NCBI RefSeq assembly: GCF_038396675.1
Contig: NC_088934.1
Span: 41,945,001-42,009,000, forward strand
Direction of reading: 5' to 3'
Source of the DNA: Hydra vulgaris
Taxonomy: Eukaryota > Cnidaria > Hydrozoa > Anthoathecata > Hydridae
DNA: 64,000 nucleotides
The notes under the pieces were generated by a model. It made no database searches. It was not told the origin of the DNA and worked only from the letters and a program-made list of their open reading frames with translations. Within the stretch, counting starts at the first letter, position 1, and each line of letters starts with the position of its first letter. Shown one piece after another: positions 48,136-60,898 of this stretch. The position numbers and the translations under genes were made by a program.

Positions 48136-50430
48136 GTAGCTCTGATCAACTCATCCAAACAGTTAGTCCAAATCAATTCAATGAAACATTTACTTTGGAT
48201 CAACTCATTGATAGGCCTACAGTTAGCTCTGATCAACTTGTCCAAACAGTTAGCTCAGACTCTGATCAACTAGTTGAAACGGTTAGTTCGGATCAACTTG
48301 TCCAAGTGTTTTTAAAGGTTAATGCGACTAATAGTTTATATGATTTAACAACAGGCTTATCTTATGTTGTTGCCAGTAGCTCTAATCAAATCCTTCATGT
48401 GGCTGGCTTGGATAATCAAGTAGAAAAACAAATTGAAGTGCCTTCGACTAGTACAAATCAACATATAATCGCTAGTTCCAATGAACTTGCCTAATTCTGA
48501 TAATGATACGGATGGCTATGAGTTTGACAATAATGATCATCAAATTGGGAATACTTTTAATTTCTCTTAACCAATCTTGGACCAACATGTGCATGTTCCT
48601 GATCTTGAAAAAGACAAACAAGGGAGAAAAAGAAAAAGAGAACCTGAAAAATGAATACGGAGTATTAGACAAAAGGCACGCAATAATGGTTTGTTGTATG
48701 TTACCAGAAAAGGCAAAACAGTTCCTGCTAAAAATCCCAAACCAGTTGATTGTAACAAATGCAGATTTACATGCAACTCTGTAATATCTGAGGAAGATCG
48801 AGTCAACAATTGCCAGGATTATTATAGTCTTCAAGATTATAATGTTAAAAAACAGTTTTTGTGCAGCCTTGTTAATGAAAAGCCTATCAATCGACAGAGT
48901 TCCAGGTGTGCAGCGCCAGATCCTAAGAAAAAGAAAACAAAAAGTCGTGCATATTATTCATTCTCAAATGATGGTTTAAAGAAAAGAGTTTGTCAGGATT
49001 TTTTCTGCAAAACCTTTTCATTTTCTTTCAGATGTGTTGATTCGGCATTAGCGGGAAAAGGTGATTCTGGGGCATTTGTGGGAACTGATAAAAAAAAAGG
49101 AGGACCAGCACACAACAAAATTTCGGAGGACATTGTTAAACACGTCCACACATGTGTTGTATTCATGGCTGTACGTCCAAAAGTTCTCCCACATTATTGT
49201 AGAAAAAATTCTAACAAACAGTACTTGTCACCTGACCTGAACATAAAACAAATGTACAGACTTTACAGAGATAACTACTGCGTGCGCCTGAACTTACCAC
49301 CGGTAAAAGAGCACAAATATAGACAGATCTTTACCAATGATTTCAATCTCAGATGTTTCAAGCCAATAAAAGATCAGTGCTCTGTTTGCAATGCTTACAG
49401 TGATGCAGATGAAGCAAGGAAGTTGACATTGAAAGTTGCATGGGATCAACATAAACAAAGAGAAAAGGAATCAATGGAAGAAAAAAACATTGATAAACAA
49501 CGTGCTCATGATGACAAATCTTTTCTTGTAGTTACCTTTGACCTGGAAGCTGTTTTGGTGACACCGCATGCGGGGGATGCTCAGATATACTACAAAAGAA
49601 AGCTGGCTGTGTACAATTTTACATTGTTTAAGACAGCATCACACCAAGGGTACTGCTACTTGTGGGATGAAACCGAAGGTGGAAGAGGCGCCAATGAAAT
49701 AGGATCTACTCTTCTAGATTATTTAGGGAATCTTCCTTCTACTGTGAAACACGCTATTACATTTTCAGATACCTGTAGCGGTCAAAACAAGAACCTCTAT
49801 GTTGCATCAGCAATGCTGTATGCTGTCCAGAACTTAAAAAATATTGAAATTATTGACTTGAAGTTTATGGAATCAGGTCATAGTTATCTGGAGGCAGACT
49901 CCATGCATGCGACTATTGAGAAAGCATTCCGGCACAAAAAAGTCTACACAACCCGAGAGTTGGAGCTCATAATTGGTTTTGCTAGAAAGCAGAATCCACT
50001 CTTTATTGTCAAAAGAAGGTACCATAATGATGTACATGATCTCAAAGCCTTATCAAGATTCGTGAAAAATCGATCAAAAAATACTCTTAATGAAGCAGTG
50101 CAGTGGATGAAAATAAAATGGATGCGATTTGAAAAGAGTCGCCCATACATTATTCAATACAAATACTCCATAAAAAGTGACTCATTTATGGAACTTAATA
50201 CTCTAATAGCACGCGGTCGACCAACTTTGCTTGCAAATCTGTCATTGGCGCCTGCATACAATCGCCGCCTGTCAATCTCGGTGCCAAAAAAGAATGACCT
50301 GATGTCACTTATAGAATCAGGCATCATCCCTCAGGAGCATGCACCCTTCTACCATGATCTGCCAAGCAATGCAAAATGCAGAGACCGCTTTCCACAACCA
50401 GATGCCACTGAAGAGACTGATGATGACTAA
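48136..50430 (+). pseudogene. D-D-E transposase, main exon, nearly intact C-terminal 579 codons
   Basis: 48,136-48,494 encodes repeats of SSDQLVQTV. After a frameshift and two stops (one replaces the Trp expected in EPEKW) an open frame runs 48,691-50,430. Motifs in order: CNKCRFTCNSVISEEDR (zinc-type), CVVFMAVRPKVLPHYCR, DQCSVCNAY, VTFDLEAVLVTPHAG (first Asp), YLWDETEGGRGANEIGS, ITFSDTCSGQNKN (second Asp), FMESGHSYLEADSMHATIEK (third acid), then an acidic end. This family is widespread in cnidarian and arthropod genomes as uncharacterised proteins. The core is complete; only the N-terminus is broken, so decay is recent or the frame is under selection. Confidence 0.8.
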
Positions 50431-50640
50431 ATTTAAACTCATTTGGAATCAACAATACCACTTAAGATGTTCACTATCCTACATTAGATACATGATAGTA
50501 TGTAATCATTGATAAAATGCCCCCACATAATACTTTGCTATATTTTACAAATGGTTTTGAAAATTAAAATCCGTTTTTCTCCATATTTTGGTTTTTGGAC
50601 ATACTACGTTTGTGCTCTATACAGTCAATATATAAATTAA

Positions 50641-50937
50641 TATTGACAAACTTTTCATATTTTGTTAACTGTTTGACTGTTTTATTATGATAATTCATTT
50701 GCCTGAATGAGTTTTACTTTATTTTATTTTATTTTTAATTATTTCTTAAGGCCGAGAAGGCCACTAGAGTCGAGGAGGCTACTTTATAATATTATAAAGA
50801 TTCGAAAAAAAGTTAAAAACTTATAGAAACTATTCATCAGCAATAAACGAAACCAAGGTATTTTTTTTATATAACGCAAAAAGGAAACTTATGCGTATAA
50901 AATTAAGTTAACGATTTTAAAAAATAAACCATTTTAC
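50641..50937. other. Short spacer, no gene
   Basis: AT-rich. GGCCGAGAAGGCCACTAGAG and TCGAGGAGGCTACTT form a short imperfect duplicate at 50,750-50,784. Confidence 0.4.
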
Positions 50938-51480
50938 CAGGGGCGCCAAAAGCAATTTTTGGTCTTTGAGATTGCTAACTTCCAGACATGGAGCAAACTC
51001 TAAACATTAATATGCTTATACTTATGTCAAATATAGATGTTTTGCAAAAAATTGCGATGATTGGATCTTGGGAACAAAAAAGCCCTAAAATTGGGAGAGC
51101 AACAAGTTGATGAAATATTTTGACAAAATAAAATAATGACAAAATAAAATTTGCAACCCCCTCAAATTGAGGGGGTTTAGACTTTATATAGTCATAATTC
51201 TTGAACGCTAAAATATTTTACAATGAAATTTAAAATTTATCGACGAATATAAGTCTAGTTAAAAATATTACAAAAATTATTTCATCAACTTGTTGCTCTC
51301 ACGTTTGGGGCAAGGGGGAGGAGGGCAAAAATTTTGGGGCTCTTTTGTTCCCAAGCTCCAATCACCGCAATTTTTTGCAAAGCATCCTTATTTGACTTAA
51401 GTATAAACATATAAATGTTTGGAGTTTGCTCCATATGTGGAAGTTAGCTCAAAGACCAAAAAATGCTTTTGGCGCGCCTG
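50938..51480. mobile_element. MITE, 543 bp, same family as 55.66 kb copy
   Basis: Inverted ends CAGGGGCGCCAAAAGCA / CAGGCGCGCCAAAAGCA, then TTTTTGGTCTTTGAG on both sides. The interior shares GCAAAAAATTGCGATGATTG, GGAACAAAAAAGCCC and GAGCAACAAGTTGATGA with the copy at 55,662. No target duplication seen, no coding sequence. Confidence 0.8.
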
Positions 51481-52638
51481 CAACTTACCCCGTTTTCCCT
51501 AACTTCTCAGCCAAAAAGTTTTTAAAAATTACAAGGTCATTTTCTCTTTGATTATATGTAAATTTAGGAAGTGACTGTTTTAATAAATAAATTTCATTCA
51601 GTAAACAACACAAAAGCACTTTGTTCTAAACATGATTTTTGGAAGAAAGCAAAATTCGGCCAATTTTGAGATAACGTGGTCGTTGTGGAGACAACATGGT
51701 CATTGTTAAGACTTTCTCATTCTTATTGCACTTTTTATTCATTTGTTTCCATCTTTTGTCTCAAAAGTCGGGTGTTTTCTATTGCTTTAAACTTTTTGTA
51801 AGGACTTCATTTAACTCTTTTAAGTTATTAACTTATTTAAGGATTTCATTTAACTCTATTGAGCATTTCTTTATTGAAACTTATTTATACCAAGTAAATA
51901 AACAAACAAATTTTATAACAATTTCACTCATTCTATTATATTTACATTATGCAAATTTTTTATTTATTTTTATTGGACGAATAATTAACAGATTCCTGGA
52001 GAGATTCCTTAATTATAAAACTACTATAAATTTTTTGAAGTTTCAAATAATTTTCTTTTTAGGTGTGAATTAAAAAATGACTTTGAATTGAAATAAACAT
52101 AAATAAAATTTATGTTTTTCTCAATTCAAAAAAGATCAGGTTGTTTTTATTGCACTTTTAATGCAATCAGCTACGCAACACAACACAACGCAACACAAAG
52201 GCTAGATGATTTTTATTGAACTATTTGATACCAAATTTGATTACATAAAAAGTAAATAATTGATAAGAATTAAAAAAAAAAAAAATCAAATTAAAGAAAA
52301 ACGGTATTAAAAAACTGCAACACTGCATGCAATGTTGCAGTTTTTTAATACCTTGCATGCAAAGTATTAAAAAATCAATAATGGTAAATAAAACATTTTT
52401 TAACATCATGTTTGACCTTTTCCTCTAACTTTTGAGCGGCTCAGGTGGAATAAGTTATTAAAAGAAAGAGGAATGCTACCATAATTTTAAAAAAAATTTT
52501 CGGCTCTCAGAAGCATGTAAAAATCTATAATGTAGCACAATCTTACGTTTTATAAAAAAAGAAAAAATAAGCGATTGATATTAAGAGCACTGGCCATATA
52601 GCTCAAAGCTGGTATTTACAGAAACCTTACAAAAATAT
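51481..52638. other. Intergenic with two palindromes
   Basis: No gene supported. GGTATTAAAAAACTGCAACA and its exact complement form a 20-bp-arm palindrome at 52,303-52,352. A looser one lies at 52,083-52,130. Confidence 0.5.
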
Positions 52639-52642
52639 TTAA

Positions 52643-55379
52643 GGTGGTACTAGCCCATAAAAATTAAAACAGTCAATTTATTTAATTTTGATGCAATTTT
52701 TTTTTTAAACTATGTGCATTAAAAAATTATTTAGAGTAAATATAATAAAAAGTATTAGTATACTCGAAAACATGCTGAGTCAGCAAAAAATATACAATTT
52801 TAACTACATTTTTAAACAAGGATTTCTCATGAAATAGTCAGTGTGTGAAGCTAAAATTTTGCAAAAAGGTTAACAACATGTTGATTGAGGGATTTGACCA
52901 GAATCACTATCAGAACTTTTACAGAATCAAAATGGCTGCACTTTAAAAAATAATTTTTTATTTTTATGTAAAATTTGTGCTGCTAATGTTAATATCTCGA
53001 CAACAGCTAACTATAAAAGTCTCTTTTTGGTCAAATCCCTTCACAGTAACCTGATGAACAATCTGTGAAAATTTTAGCCATAATCTCCAAGTAGTTCAAA
53101 AGATATTCTTGTTCAAAGTTTAAAAATCTGTTAACAGAGAAAACGCAAGAAAACAAAATAAAACAACTTTAACAATATATATCTTTAAAAATTTCCAGAC
53201 ACAAAGGAGTCATCCTTGCTAAATCCTTTTTTTATACCTCTCAATTTTTTCCTTCTTGATTTTGTAACTTCTTTTTCCTTCCTTTCCATATGAATGACGC
53301 GATTTTTGTCTTTTTTAATTGCACCGAGAAGGAAATATTTTCCACAATGAAATCCAAGTTGCCTAAATGTTTCTTTATGGGAAACGTAACCTCCATTAAA
53401 AGATATAACTGCAGAGAAAACAGCTAACTCTAAAACATTTTTTGAAACAAAATGTGTTTTGGGGCATTTTTCCCAGATTATTTGATTAAAAGATTCATTA
53501 GGATTTTGGGTATAGCTGTGTAAACATTTTGACAAAAGATTGTCCGAACTAAGTTCCATAAATATTGGGTGTAATAGGTCTTTTATAGCAACTGGTAGGT
53601 TTAACTTGTTTTTATAAGTGCATTGTCCTGTAATCTTATCCCTTTGCCATTTGCACCAGCTAGTATTGGTTCTGGGACAAAATTGATGACGCGTAGCTGC
53701 ATCACCTTCGCAGCAGTGCCATAAAACTGCAAGTACAGCTTTTTTCATAGGGTAGAGTTTATCATTCTGACAAATAGCCATACCAAAGTAATTCTGCAAT
53801 AAGTTAATACTTGCATCAGTTAGTCTTCCTTTACCTGAGAGAGTTTTACTGTCATTCAACTTTTCTTTTTTTTTTATTGCACGTAAATTCCGAAGTCTTG
53901 TTCCAAGTCTCTTTTGAACATGACCGAGACACTCTAGTTTTTTTGGTATCAACGTTTCTCCATAAGGTCTTGCTTCCCTTACTTTGCTGTATGCTTTAGT
54001 GTCCCCATCTCCTATGTAATGACTGTACCTTAAGTTAAACTTACTTAATGAAGAACAAAAAATTGAAATAGCACCAGCGGACTCCATAGCACCAGATGAT
54101 TCGTGATGATTAATTGCACACTTATGTCTTGTTTTCCATAGTTCATAACCAGCTGATCCTTTTTTTTTGACCAAATCTCACAAGATTTACAAAATTTTGA
54201 CATAGTGTAATAGTCTAAGACCTTTTTATTATCCTTTGAAATTGCAGATACCACACCATTCAGGGATGAATAACCCCTTTTTTGCCATGTTCCATCAATA
54301 GAAATATGACAGTCATATAATATGACAGCTTTTTGGGTACTTTTTTCAGCAGATTTTTCATATGCACAATAAAGAGTCTTATTAATTTTTTTATAAGTAG
54401 TAAATGCAATAGAAAATGGCATATTCATCATTGTTGTAAATGTTTCAATTCCAGCATGACCTTTGCCTATCTCGCGAAAAGCCATAACTGTGCGATAGTT
54501 AATTTCATGTGCTTTTTTTACAGTTTTACTTTTTTGTAAAGGTATATATTGAGGAGAAGTATAAGAAAATCTGCATGCTGAACAAACACTACATTTTATA
54601 CATAATTTAAGTGAAAACCCTTTGTGTTCATTTTTATTTTTGTGTAAGCTCAACAGGTGAGCTACACTCAGAACAGCGTGAGAACTCCTCAAATAAATCT
54701 TTCATAATGCCAAAATGTATAAATATAAAAAAATTAAGGTCGTTAGATGTCTGTTTGTTTTTAGCTGAACTGCCACTACAATTAACTGCTTTGTTTAACT
54801 TTTTAGCACTTGTACTATTAGTACTACTAAACATATTTGAATAAGAAGCACTTTCAGGTGAAATGTTTTGTTGATCAGACATTTTATGTTGATTTCCATG
54901 AAAATAATTTCTTTTTATTCTTTTGCTATTTTTTTTATTTCCCATCTAAGAATAAAGCAGTAAAATGTGAAAAATAAATGCAATAAATTCAATAAAATAA
55001 TCATAACAAGCTGTTATTGATATACTGTTATAAATTCACTTCCTTCTCACTATACAATTCAATTTAATATTACTAATGGAATTAACGTATTTGCAAAGTT
55101 GATATAAAGCAAAGGAGATATATATGAAATGTAGAATAATAATAGAAATTAATTGTTTGATGAAATTTAAGTTAGCCCAAAAGTAAGCATTGTTTATTGT
55201 TGCTATGCGGTTGCTAAGGGCTTCTTTTTGAGATCATATTACCAAATTAACATTTTCTGTCACTAAATTACTTAAAAACATAGTAAAACTATACATTTTT
55301 GAAATCTACAATGATTCTATTTTTCAAATTTAGAAAAAAAAAATCTGAAAATTTTGAAATTTGTCGGGGTAGTACCACC
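52643..55379 (-). mobile_element. TTAA-flanked DNA transposon (Kolobok/Mutator-type transposase)
   Basis: TTAA at 52,639-52,642 and 55,380-55,383. Inverted ends are GGTGGTACTAGCCC / GGTGGTACTACCCC. 2,737 bp with one minus-strand transposase gene in three overlapping frames. TTAA duplication plus these ends suggest Kolobok; the protein resembles the cnidarian 'Mutator-like transposase domain' family. Confidence 0.85.
53185..54945 (-). pseudogene. Kolobok/Mutator-type DDE transposase, two frameshifts
   Basis: Starts MGNKKNSKRIKRNYFHG. A Cys-rich zinc-type part follows (CSECSS in the first frame, CIKCSVCSACRFSY in the second). Catalytic core: GKGHAGIETFTTMMNMP, ISIDGTWQKRGYSSLNG (first Asp), then after a shift in an A-run near 54,160 KCAINHHESSGAMESAGA, HYIGDGDTKAYSKV (second Asp), CLGHVQKRLGTRLRNL, and TQNPNESFNQIIWEKCPK (third acid). 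The basic tail ends near 53,185. Three frames (54,945-54,634, 54,692-54,045, 54,174-53,185) overlap, so two single-base shifts would account for the breaks. All catalytic residues are retained. Confidence 0.85.
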
Positions 55380-55661
55380 TTAAAGCATTTACGAGATTAT
55401 CAGAAATTCTATATCCAAGCTAAGGTGTTCTGCAAAAGGAAAAAATGAATTGTTTTCCAAACAAAGAATATTATTACTGATCTGGCTTGTTTATCGCCAC
55501 GTTATTATTGTTCTATAAGAATTAGATTTGTCAAAGAATCTTTTGATATAACAAATAAAGAAATATTGAACTATTTTGAAAAACTAATAAACTTGTCTAA
55601 CTAAAACTAGTAATATAATTATCTATATATTACATTTATTTAATATATAAATTACAAAGTT

Positions 55662-56095
55662 CAGTGGCGGATCCAGCATTTTTTAATCTTTGAGATAGCT
55701 AACTTCTAGACATGGAGCTAACTCCAAACATTTTTATGTTTATACTTATATCAAATAATGAGGGTTAGCAAAAAATTGCGGTGATTGGAGGCTGGGAACA
55801 AAAAAGCCCTAAAATTTTTGCTACACCTGCCCCAGACGTGAGAGCAACAAGTTGATGATATATTTTTTGTATTATTCTCAACTAGACTTATATTCATCGA
55901 TAATTTTTAAGTTTCATAGTATTATCTCTCAGCGTTCAAATATTATGACCATATAAAGTTCAAATCCCCCTCAATTTGACGAGGTTACATACTTTATATG
56001 GTCATAATTTTTTGCAAACCCTCATTATTTGATATAAGTATAAAAATAAAAATGTTTAATCTCAAAGATTAAAAAATGCTGGATCCGCCACTGAA
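55662..56095. mobile_element. MITE, 434 bp, TSD AAGTT
   Basis: Perfect inverted ends CAGTGGCGGATCCAGCATTT continuing through AATCTTTGAGAT, flanked by AAGTT at 55,657-55,661 and 56,096-56,100. The interior is homologous to the MITE at 50,938 and, more distantly, to the inner part of the Transib-2 inverted repeat. Confidence 0.88.
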
Positions 56096-56349
56096 GTTAT
56101 AAATTAGAATAAATTTTTAACATTTAAAAGAGAATTAATAAAAACAGGGTTTAAAGAAGATAGATGAAAAAGATCACAGCAATATTTTTATAGAGCTCCC
56201 TGAGTGAGCTTTACAAATCAAAAGATTGTTAAAACTACAATGTATAACAATAACAATGCTATCAAATATTTTTTTAAATTATGTTTTTTCAATTATGTTT
56301 TTTAAATTATTTTTAAAAATATTTTTTAGATTATACTTAAGTGAAATAA

Positions 56350-56640
56350 AAATCGGTGTCTCAAAATTAAAAAAATATACTGTAAAAACTGCAGAATTAT
56401 ATGTCCGTTTATACTCATGGTATCCAATGACCCATACTATGCATAAAATCTTTTCTCGTGGTTCTATTGTAATAGAACATGCTTTGCTGTCTATTGGTCA
56501 GTTTTATGAAAAAGCAGCTGAAGTGCAAAATAAGTATTTTCTTTATTACCGGGAAAATAGTTCAAGAAAGCTATCCACAGAGTCTTTCAAACATAATGCG
56601 CCTAATAGACCATTAAATAGCTCAGATCCAGTTTTTACTG
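56350..56640 (+). pseudogene. Third RAG1/Transib-like C-terminal fragment
   Basis: Reads TAELYVRLYSWYPMTHTMHK, then GSIVIEHALLSIGQFYEKAA (the block carrying the catalytic Glu in RAG1/Transib cores; here EKAAEVQNK), then SSRKLSTESFK and NSSDPVFTG. It is colinear with the Transib-1 protein (SWYKIPTCVHKVLAHG, GENAGESFHK) but clearly a different subfamily. The open frame 56,226-56,651 includes 40 unrelated hydrophobic codons upstream. No inverted repeats were found around it. Confidence 0.65.
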
Positions 56641-56651
56641 GCAAGAGATAA

Positions 56652-57688
<1,037 letters not shown>

Positions 57689-57849
57689 CTTTCGGGAAAA
57701 AACGCCTTTTTATTTTTAATTTTTTTTTCTTTCAATATAATAATAATGTTTCTAAAAAATGTTTTCCAAAATAAACTCAAGTAAACATGCAATAATTAAA
57801 AGTTTAGGAATGTTTTGCCAATAAAATCAGTTACGATGTTGAAAACCAG

Positions 57850-57999
57850 TTACGATGTCGAACGGTTTATGAACCCATAAGTAGTTACAACAAGCATAAA
57901 GAACAGTGAAAACCCCAAAATTAACCATTTTATAGTTTTTTCGCGTCTTGAAGGTTGTCGTGAATTTTTGTTGGATATACTTCCAATGTTTAAGTTTTC
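57850..57999 (-). CDS. Last exon of a membrane-anchor gene, paralogue of 38.55 kb
   Basis: After a TCTTAG acceptor: ENLNIGSISNKNSRQPSRRE, a hydrophobic helix (IKWLILGFSLFFMLVVTTYG) and FINRSTS with a TAA stop. The paralogue at 38,552-38,707 has the same start (ENLN), the NSRQ-S-R motif, the helix and FIN(H/R)S-S end, and the same phase 0 acceptor. Upstream exons would lie beyond 58 kb on the minus strand; none is recognised here, so the rest is outside the window or lost. Confidence 0.6.
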   Translation of the reverse strand, partial: ENLNIGSISNKNSRQPSRREKTIKWLILGFSLFFMLVVTTYGFINRSTS

Positions 58000-58366
58000 C
58001 TAAGATTAAAACAAAACTTGTAATTTTACCCGTAAAAAGTTTACGGATTTATTTTTAATATAAACGGTATTAATTAAAAGATCGTGAAATTTAATAAAAA
58101 TACTTTATGATTTGTTTATTTAAAGGAAAACTATATGTTTGGTTTTATCTACATTCATTGAAAGCTTGTTACTTAAAAAACACTTCAACTTTACAATTAA
58201 GGTGCTCCAAAGAGCCATACATAACGATTAGTGAATGTGAAATAGCATTTAATAACAAAATTGCAACCTTCTTTACAAGCGCTGCTGCGTTGGTGTTGCA
58301 TTGCTGATACGCCACGTTGCTAGTACTTTGCTCTAATGGCTTGATTGACTATTAGCACACTTTCGC

Positions 58367-58422
58367 GTGTTCAGTTGAATGCATTTTTTTTGAAAAAATG
58401 CATTCTACTGAACACGCAGTAG
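58367..58422. repeat. Fold-back palindrome, 25-bp arms
   Basis: GCGTGTTCAGTTGAATGCAT and complement with one mismatch, 2-3-base loop. Confidence 0.9.
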
Positions 58423-58439
58423 TCAAGCTAGTAAACTTT

Positions 58440-58785
58440 TTTATTCATACGAAGATATTAAAATACTCTAAACACGTTAATGAACAACTAGATAAAGTTA
58501 ATGAGTGGTTTGTAAGTTACAAACTTTCTCTGAATGCTGAAAAAACTAAATTTATATTATTTCACAGATAAAATTAATACTAATAACATCCCATTGAATT
58601 TATTAAACCTTATTATAAACAAAACTATTATTTAAAAGAATTAATCAATAAATTTTTTAGGAGTGGAGTTGAATGAAAATTTACGATGGAACTTTCATAT
58701 CAACAGTTTAGAAAAAAAAAATTCAAAAAATATTGGAGTGATACATTCTTTTGAATTACATACAAAACTACAAAAAAAAATTTAC
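58440..58785 (+). pseudogene. Non-LTR RT fragment, part before the MITE
   Basis: KHVNEQLDKVNEWFVSYKLS, LNAEKTKFILFH, then in another frame GVELNENLRWNFHINSLEKK. These are the palm/thumb motifs of L2-like ORF2. The frame is lost at the MITE junction and the C-terminal tail resumes at 60.17 kb. Confidence 0.7.
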
Positions 58786-59387
58786 AGTAGGGGAAGTTGG
58801 TGCACAGTGGATCGGATTTCTTTATTTTTTAAATTGAGCAAAAGTTAAAATATGTATTTCATTTTTTTCAAGGTGAAAGGGTTGAGATATATGTCCTTCA
58901 TGATAATAAATCACTAAAACCCAAATATTCATTATTTAACGGCTCACAGAAGGGTTTAAAGGGAGTTGTGTTATATTATTCATTGTGACCCAGCACTGGG
59001 GCACAGTGAATAGTTGAACACAGCCGTGAACTAATGATAGTGAATAGAGGCATAGCCAAATAACTTTAAGGTTAAGGGAGTAAATACACTATACTTTTGG
59101 TATACTTTTATTAATTAGATTATATATAATCTAATTAGTTAAAGTATTAAAAATATTGTATAAAATCGAAAAAATAGACGTTTTGGTAATTTAAAAGAAA
59201 AAAAAATTTTTATTGATAAAAAAATTTATAAAAGTATTAAAAAATTATTCAAATATTATTATTCATAACTTAAAACTAATAAATTCATTTTCATGTAGTT
59301 TGTTTGTTAAAAATGCAAAAATTTAATCTTTATGATCATTAATGAGGCAGAGTGAATCAACCTACTCACTGTACCCCAATTCACTGT

Positions 59388-59640
59388 CTAATTTCTTGGG
59401 ACATGAGTGTTGTTAATTTCTTGGGACATGAGTGTTGTTAATTTCTTGGGACATGAGTGTTGTTAATTTCTTGGGACATGAGTGTTGTTAATTTCTTGGG
59501 ACATGAGTGTTGTTAATTTCTTGGGACATGAGTGTTGTTAATTTCTTGGGACATGAGTGTTGTTAATTTCTTGGGACATGAGTGTTGTTAATTTCTTGGG
59601 ACATGAGTGTTGTTAATTTCTTGGGACATGAGTGTTGTTA
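59388..59640. repeat. 25-bp minisatellite, 10 copies
   Basis: Unit contains TTAATTTCTTGGGACATGAG followed by TGTTG; ten copies are nearly identical, so expansion is recent. Confidence 0.97.
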
Positions 59641-59835
59641 AAAGAAAAGTTAAACTACTAAAAGGATAAATATCAATAATTGAAATGAAAAACTTTAACT
59701 TTTGAAATTATTTCAACCATGATCTCAATAACAAACATAAGGACGGTAAGAAAGTTTACTTTAGTTAGCTAAAAACAAAAATTACCTAGTAAAAACCGGT
59801 AGTCAAAAATTATGAGATAGCAACTATAAATAAAG

Positions 59836-59970
59836 ATATGGGCACATAAGATAGCTATAATAAGGATAGCTATGGGCACATAAGATAGCTATGGGCACAT
59901 AAGATAGCTATGGGCACATAAGATAGTTATGGGCAACTATAAATAAAGATAGATATGGGCACATAAAATG
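59836..59970. repeat. ~20-bp minisatellite GATAGCTATGGGCACATAA
   Basis: Five to six imperfect copies, some separated by CTATAAATAAAGATAG. Confidence 0.85.
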
Positions 59971-60164
59971 ATTAGGTTATCAAGATAAACAAAATTCTAA
60001 TCTTTTTAGAAAATGCCTCTTTTTCACTGTGCCCCTCGATCCACTGTACCCCAACTTTTCCTAAATGCATGTCAAATTGCATTTAGAGCTAAGAGAGAAG
60101 AACCTTGCAAATCTTTCCTGTGTTTACTCAGAGCTTAAATATTTGTAAAATTAATTTAATTCTA

Positions 60165-60330
60165 ATTTTACTCTTTATAGAACTAAGTTAGGAACTTCGC
60201 AAAAAATACTATTAGTGAAATCTGTCATAAATACACTACTAGATTCTCACAGAACAACTTTGTTGTTCCAAAATATAGCTTGAAATTAGGCTCATACTCA
60301 TACTCTTAAGTATCATTGAGAATTTCTATA
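60165..60330 (+). pseudogene. Non-LTR RT C-terminal tail, part after the MITE
   Basis: HKYTTRFSQNNFVVPKYSLK-type codons (across a frameshift) equal the tail motif seen on the minus strand at 35.2 kb, in the same orientation as the fragment at 58.44 kb. Confidence 0.6.
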
Positions 60331-60516
60331 AAAAATATTTTTAGATAATAAAAAGATAACCACTCTAGATCTATTAAAAATATAAATATAAAGGGTTCTT
60401 TTTTTTCATGGATTACGAAACGTTAGATTTAAATGTTTCTTTTAAATAAAATTAAACTAAAATAAAAAATAACGAAGTTTGTTAATGTTATTACCTTTAT
60501 CTCAGAATGGTATATG

Positions 60517-60555
60517 TGTGTGCGCGTGTGTGTGTGTGTTCGTGTGTGTGTGTAT
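60517..60555. repeat. (GT)n microsatellite
   Basis: GTGTGTGTGTGT with a few interruptions. Confidence 0.9.
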
Positions 60556-60708
60556 TATATTTACTTGTTTTTTACTACTGTAGAAAATGTTTAGCAATTA
60601 CTATTTGTGATAAAACTTTTATATAACAATATTATATATTATATTCTAGCTTATATATTTGAGAATTTATAATAAGTAAATCATAAAAATTGGACATATA
60701 TAATTATA
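60556..60708. other. Spacer ending in TA target of Tc1
   Basis: AT-rich; TA at 60,707-60,708 borders the Tc1 element. Confidence 0.5.
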
Positions 60709-60898
60709 CAGTGGGTGGCCATTGAAATAGGGCCCTTGAGTTTTCTACACATTTTTGTGAAATTTTATCCGTAATGCAAAAAAAAAAAAAGGTTTACGGT
60801 AAAAAATAATTAAAAATTTAAAGAATAGTTGTTTATTATCAAATATAAATATAAAAACAAACTAATTTTTTTTTATATATATAAAAATTGTAATGTTA

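Larger units (their letters stand above)
58786..60062. mobile_element. MITE-like element with minisatellites, inserted in non-LTR fragment
   Basis: Left end GGGGAAGTTGGTGCACAGTG, right end (read inward) GGAAAAGTTGGGGTACAGTG; both continue GATCG. CAGTGAA-, CACAGTGAATAG- and CACTGTACCCC-type phrases repeat inside. Pogo-type MITEs have similar ends (CAGTAGGGGAAGTTGG is present on the left), but the TA duplication is not clear. No coding sequence. Confidence 0.65.

Noticed and set aside
48472..48834. Minus-strand 120-codon frame
   Set aside because: Antisense to the N-terminal part of the D-D-E transposase, where the plus-strand motif CNKCRF is recognisable.
59388..59640. CRISPR-like regular repeat array
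   Set aside because: The 25-bp units are contiguous without unique spacers and lie in a eukaryotic MITE; it is a minisatellite.
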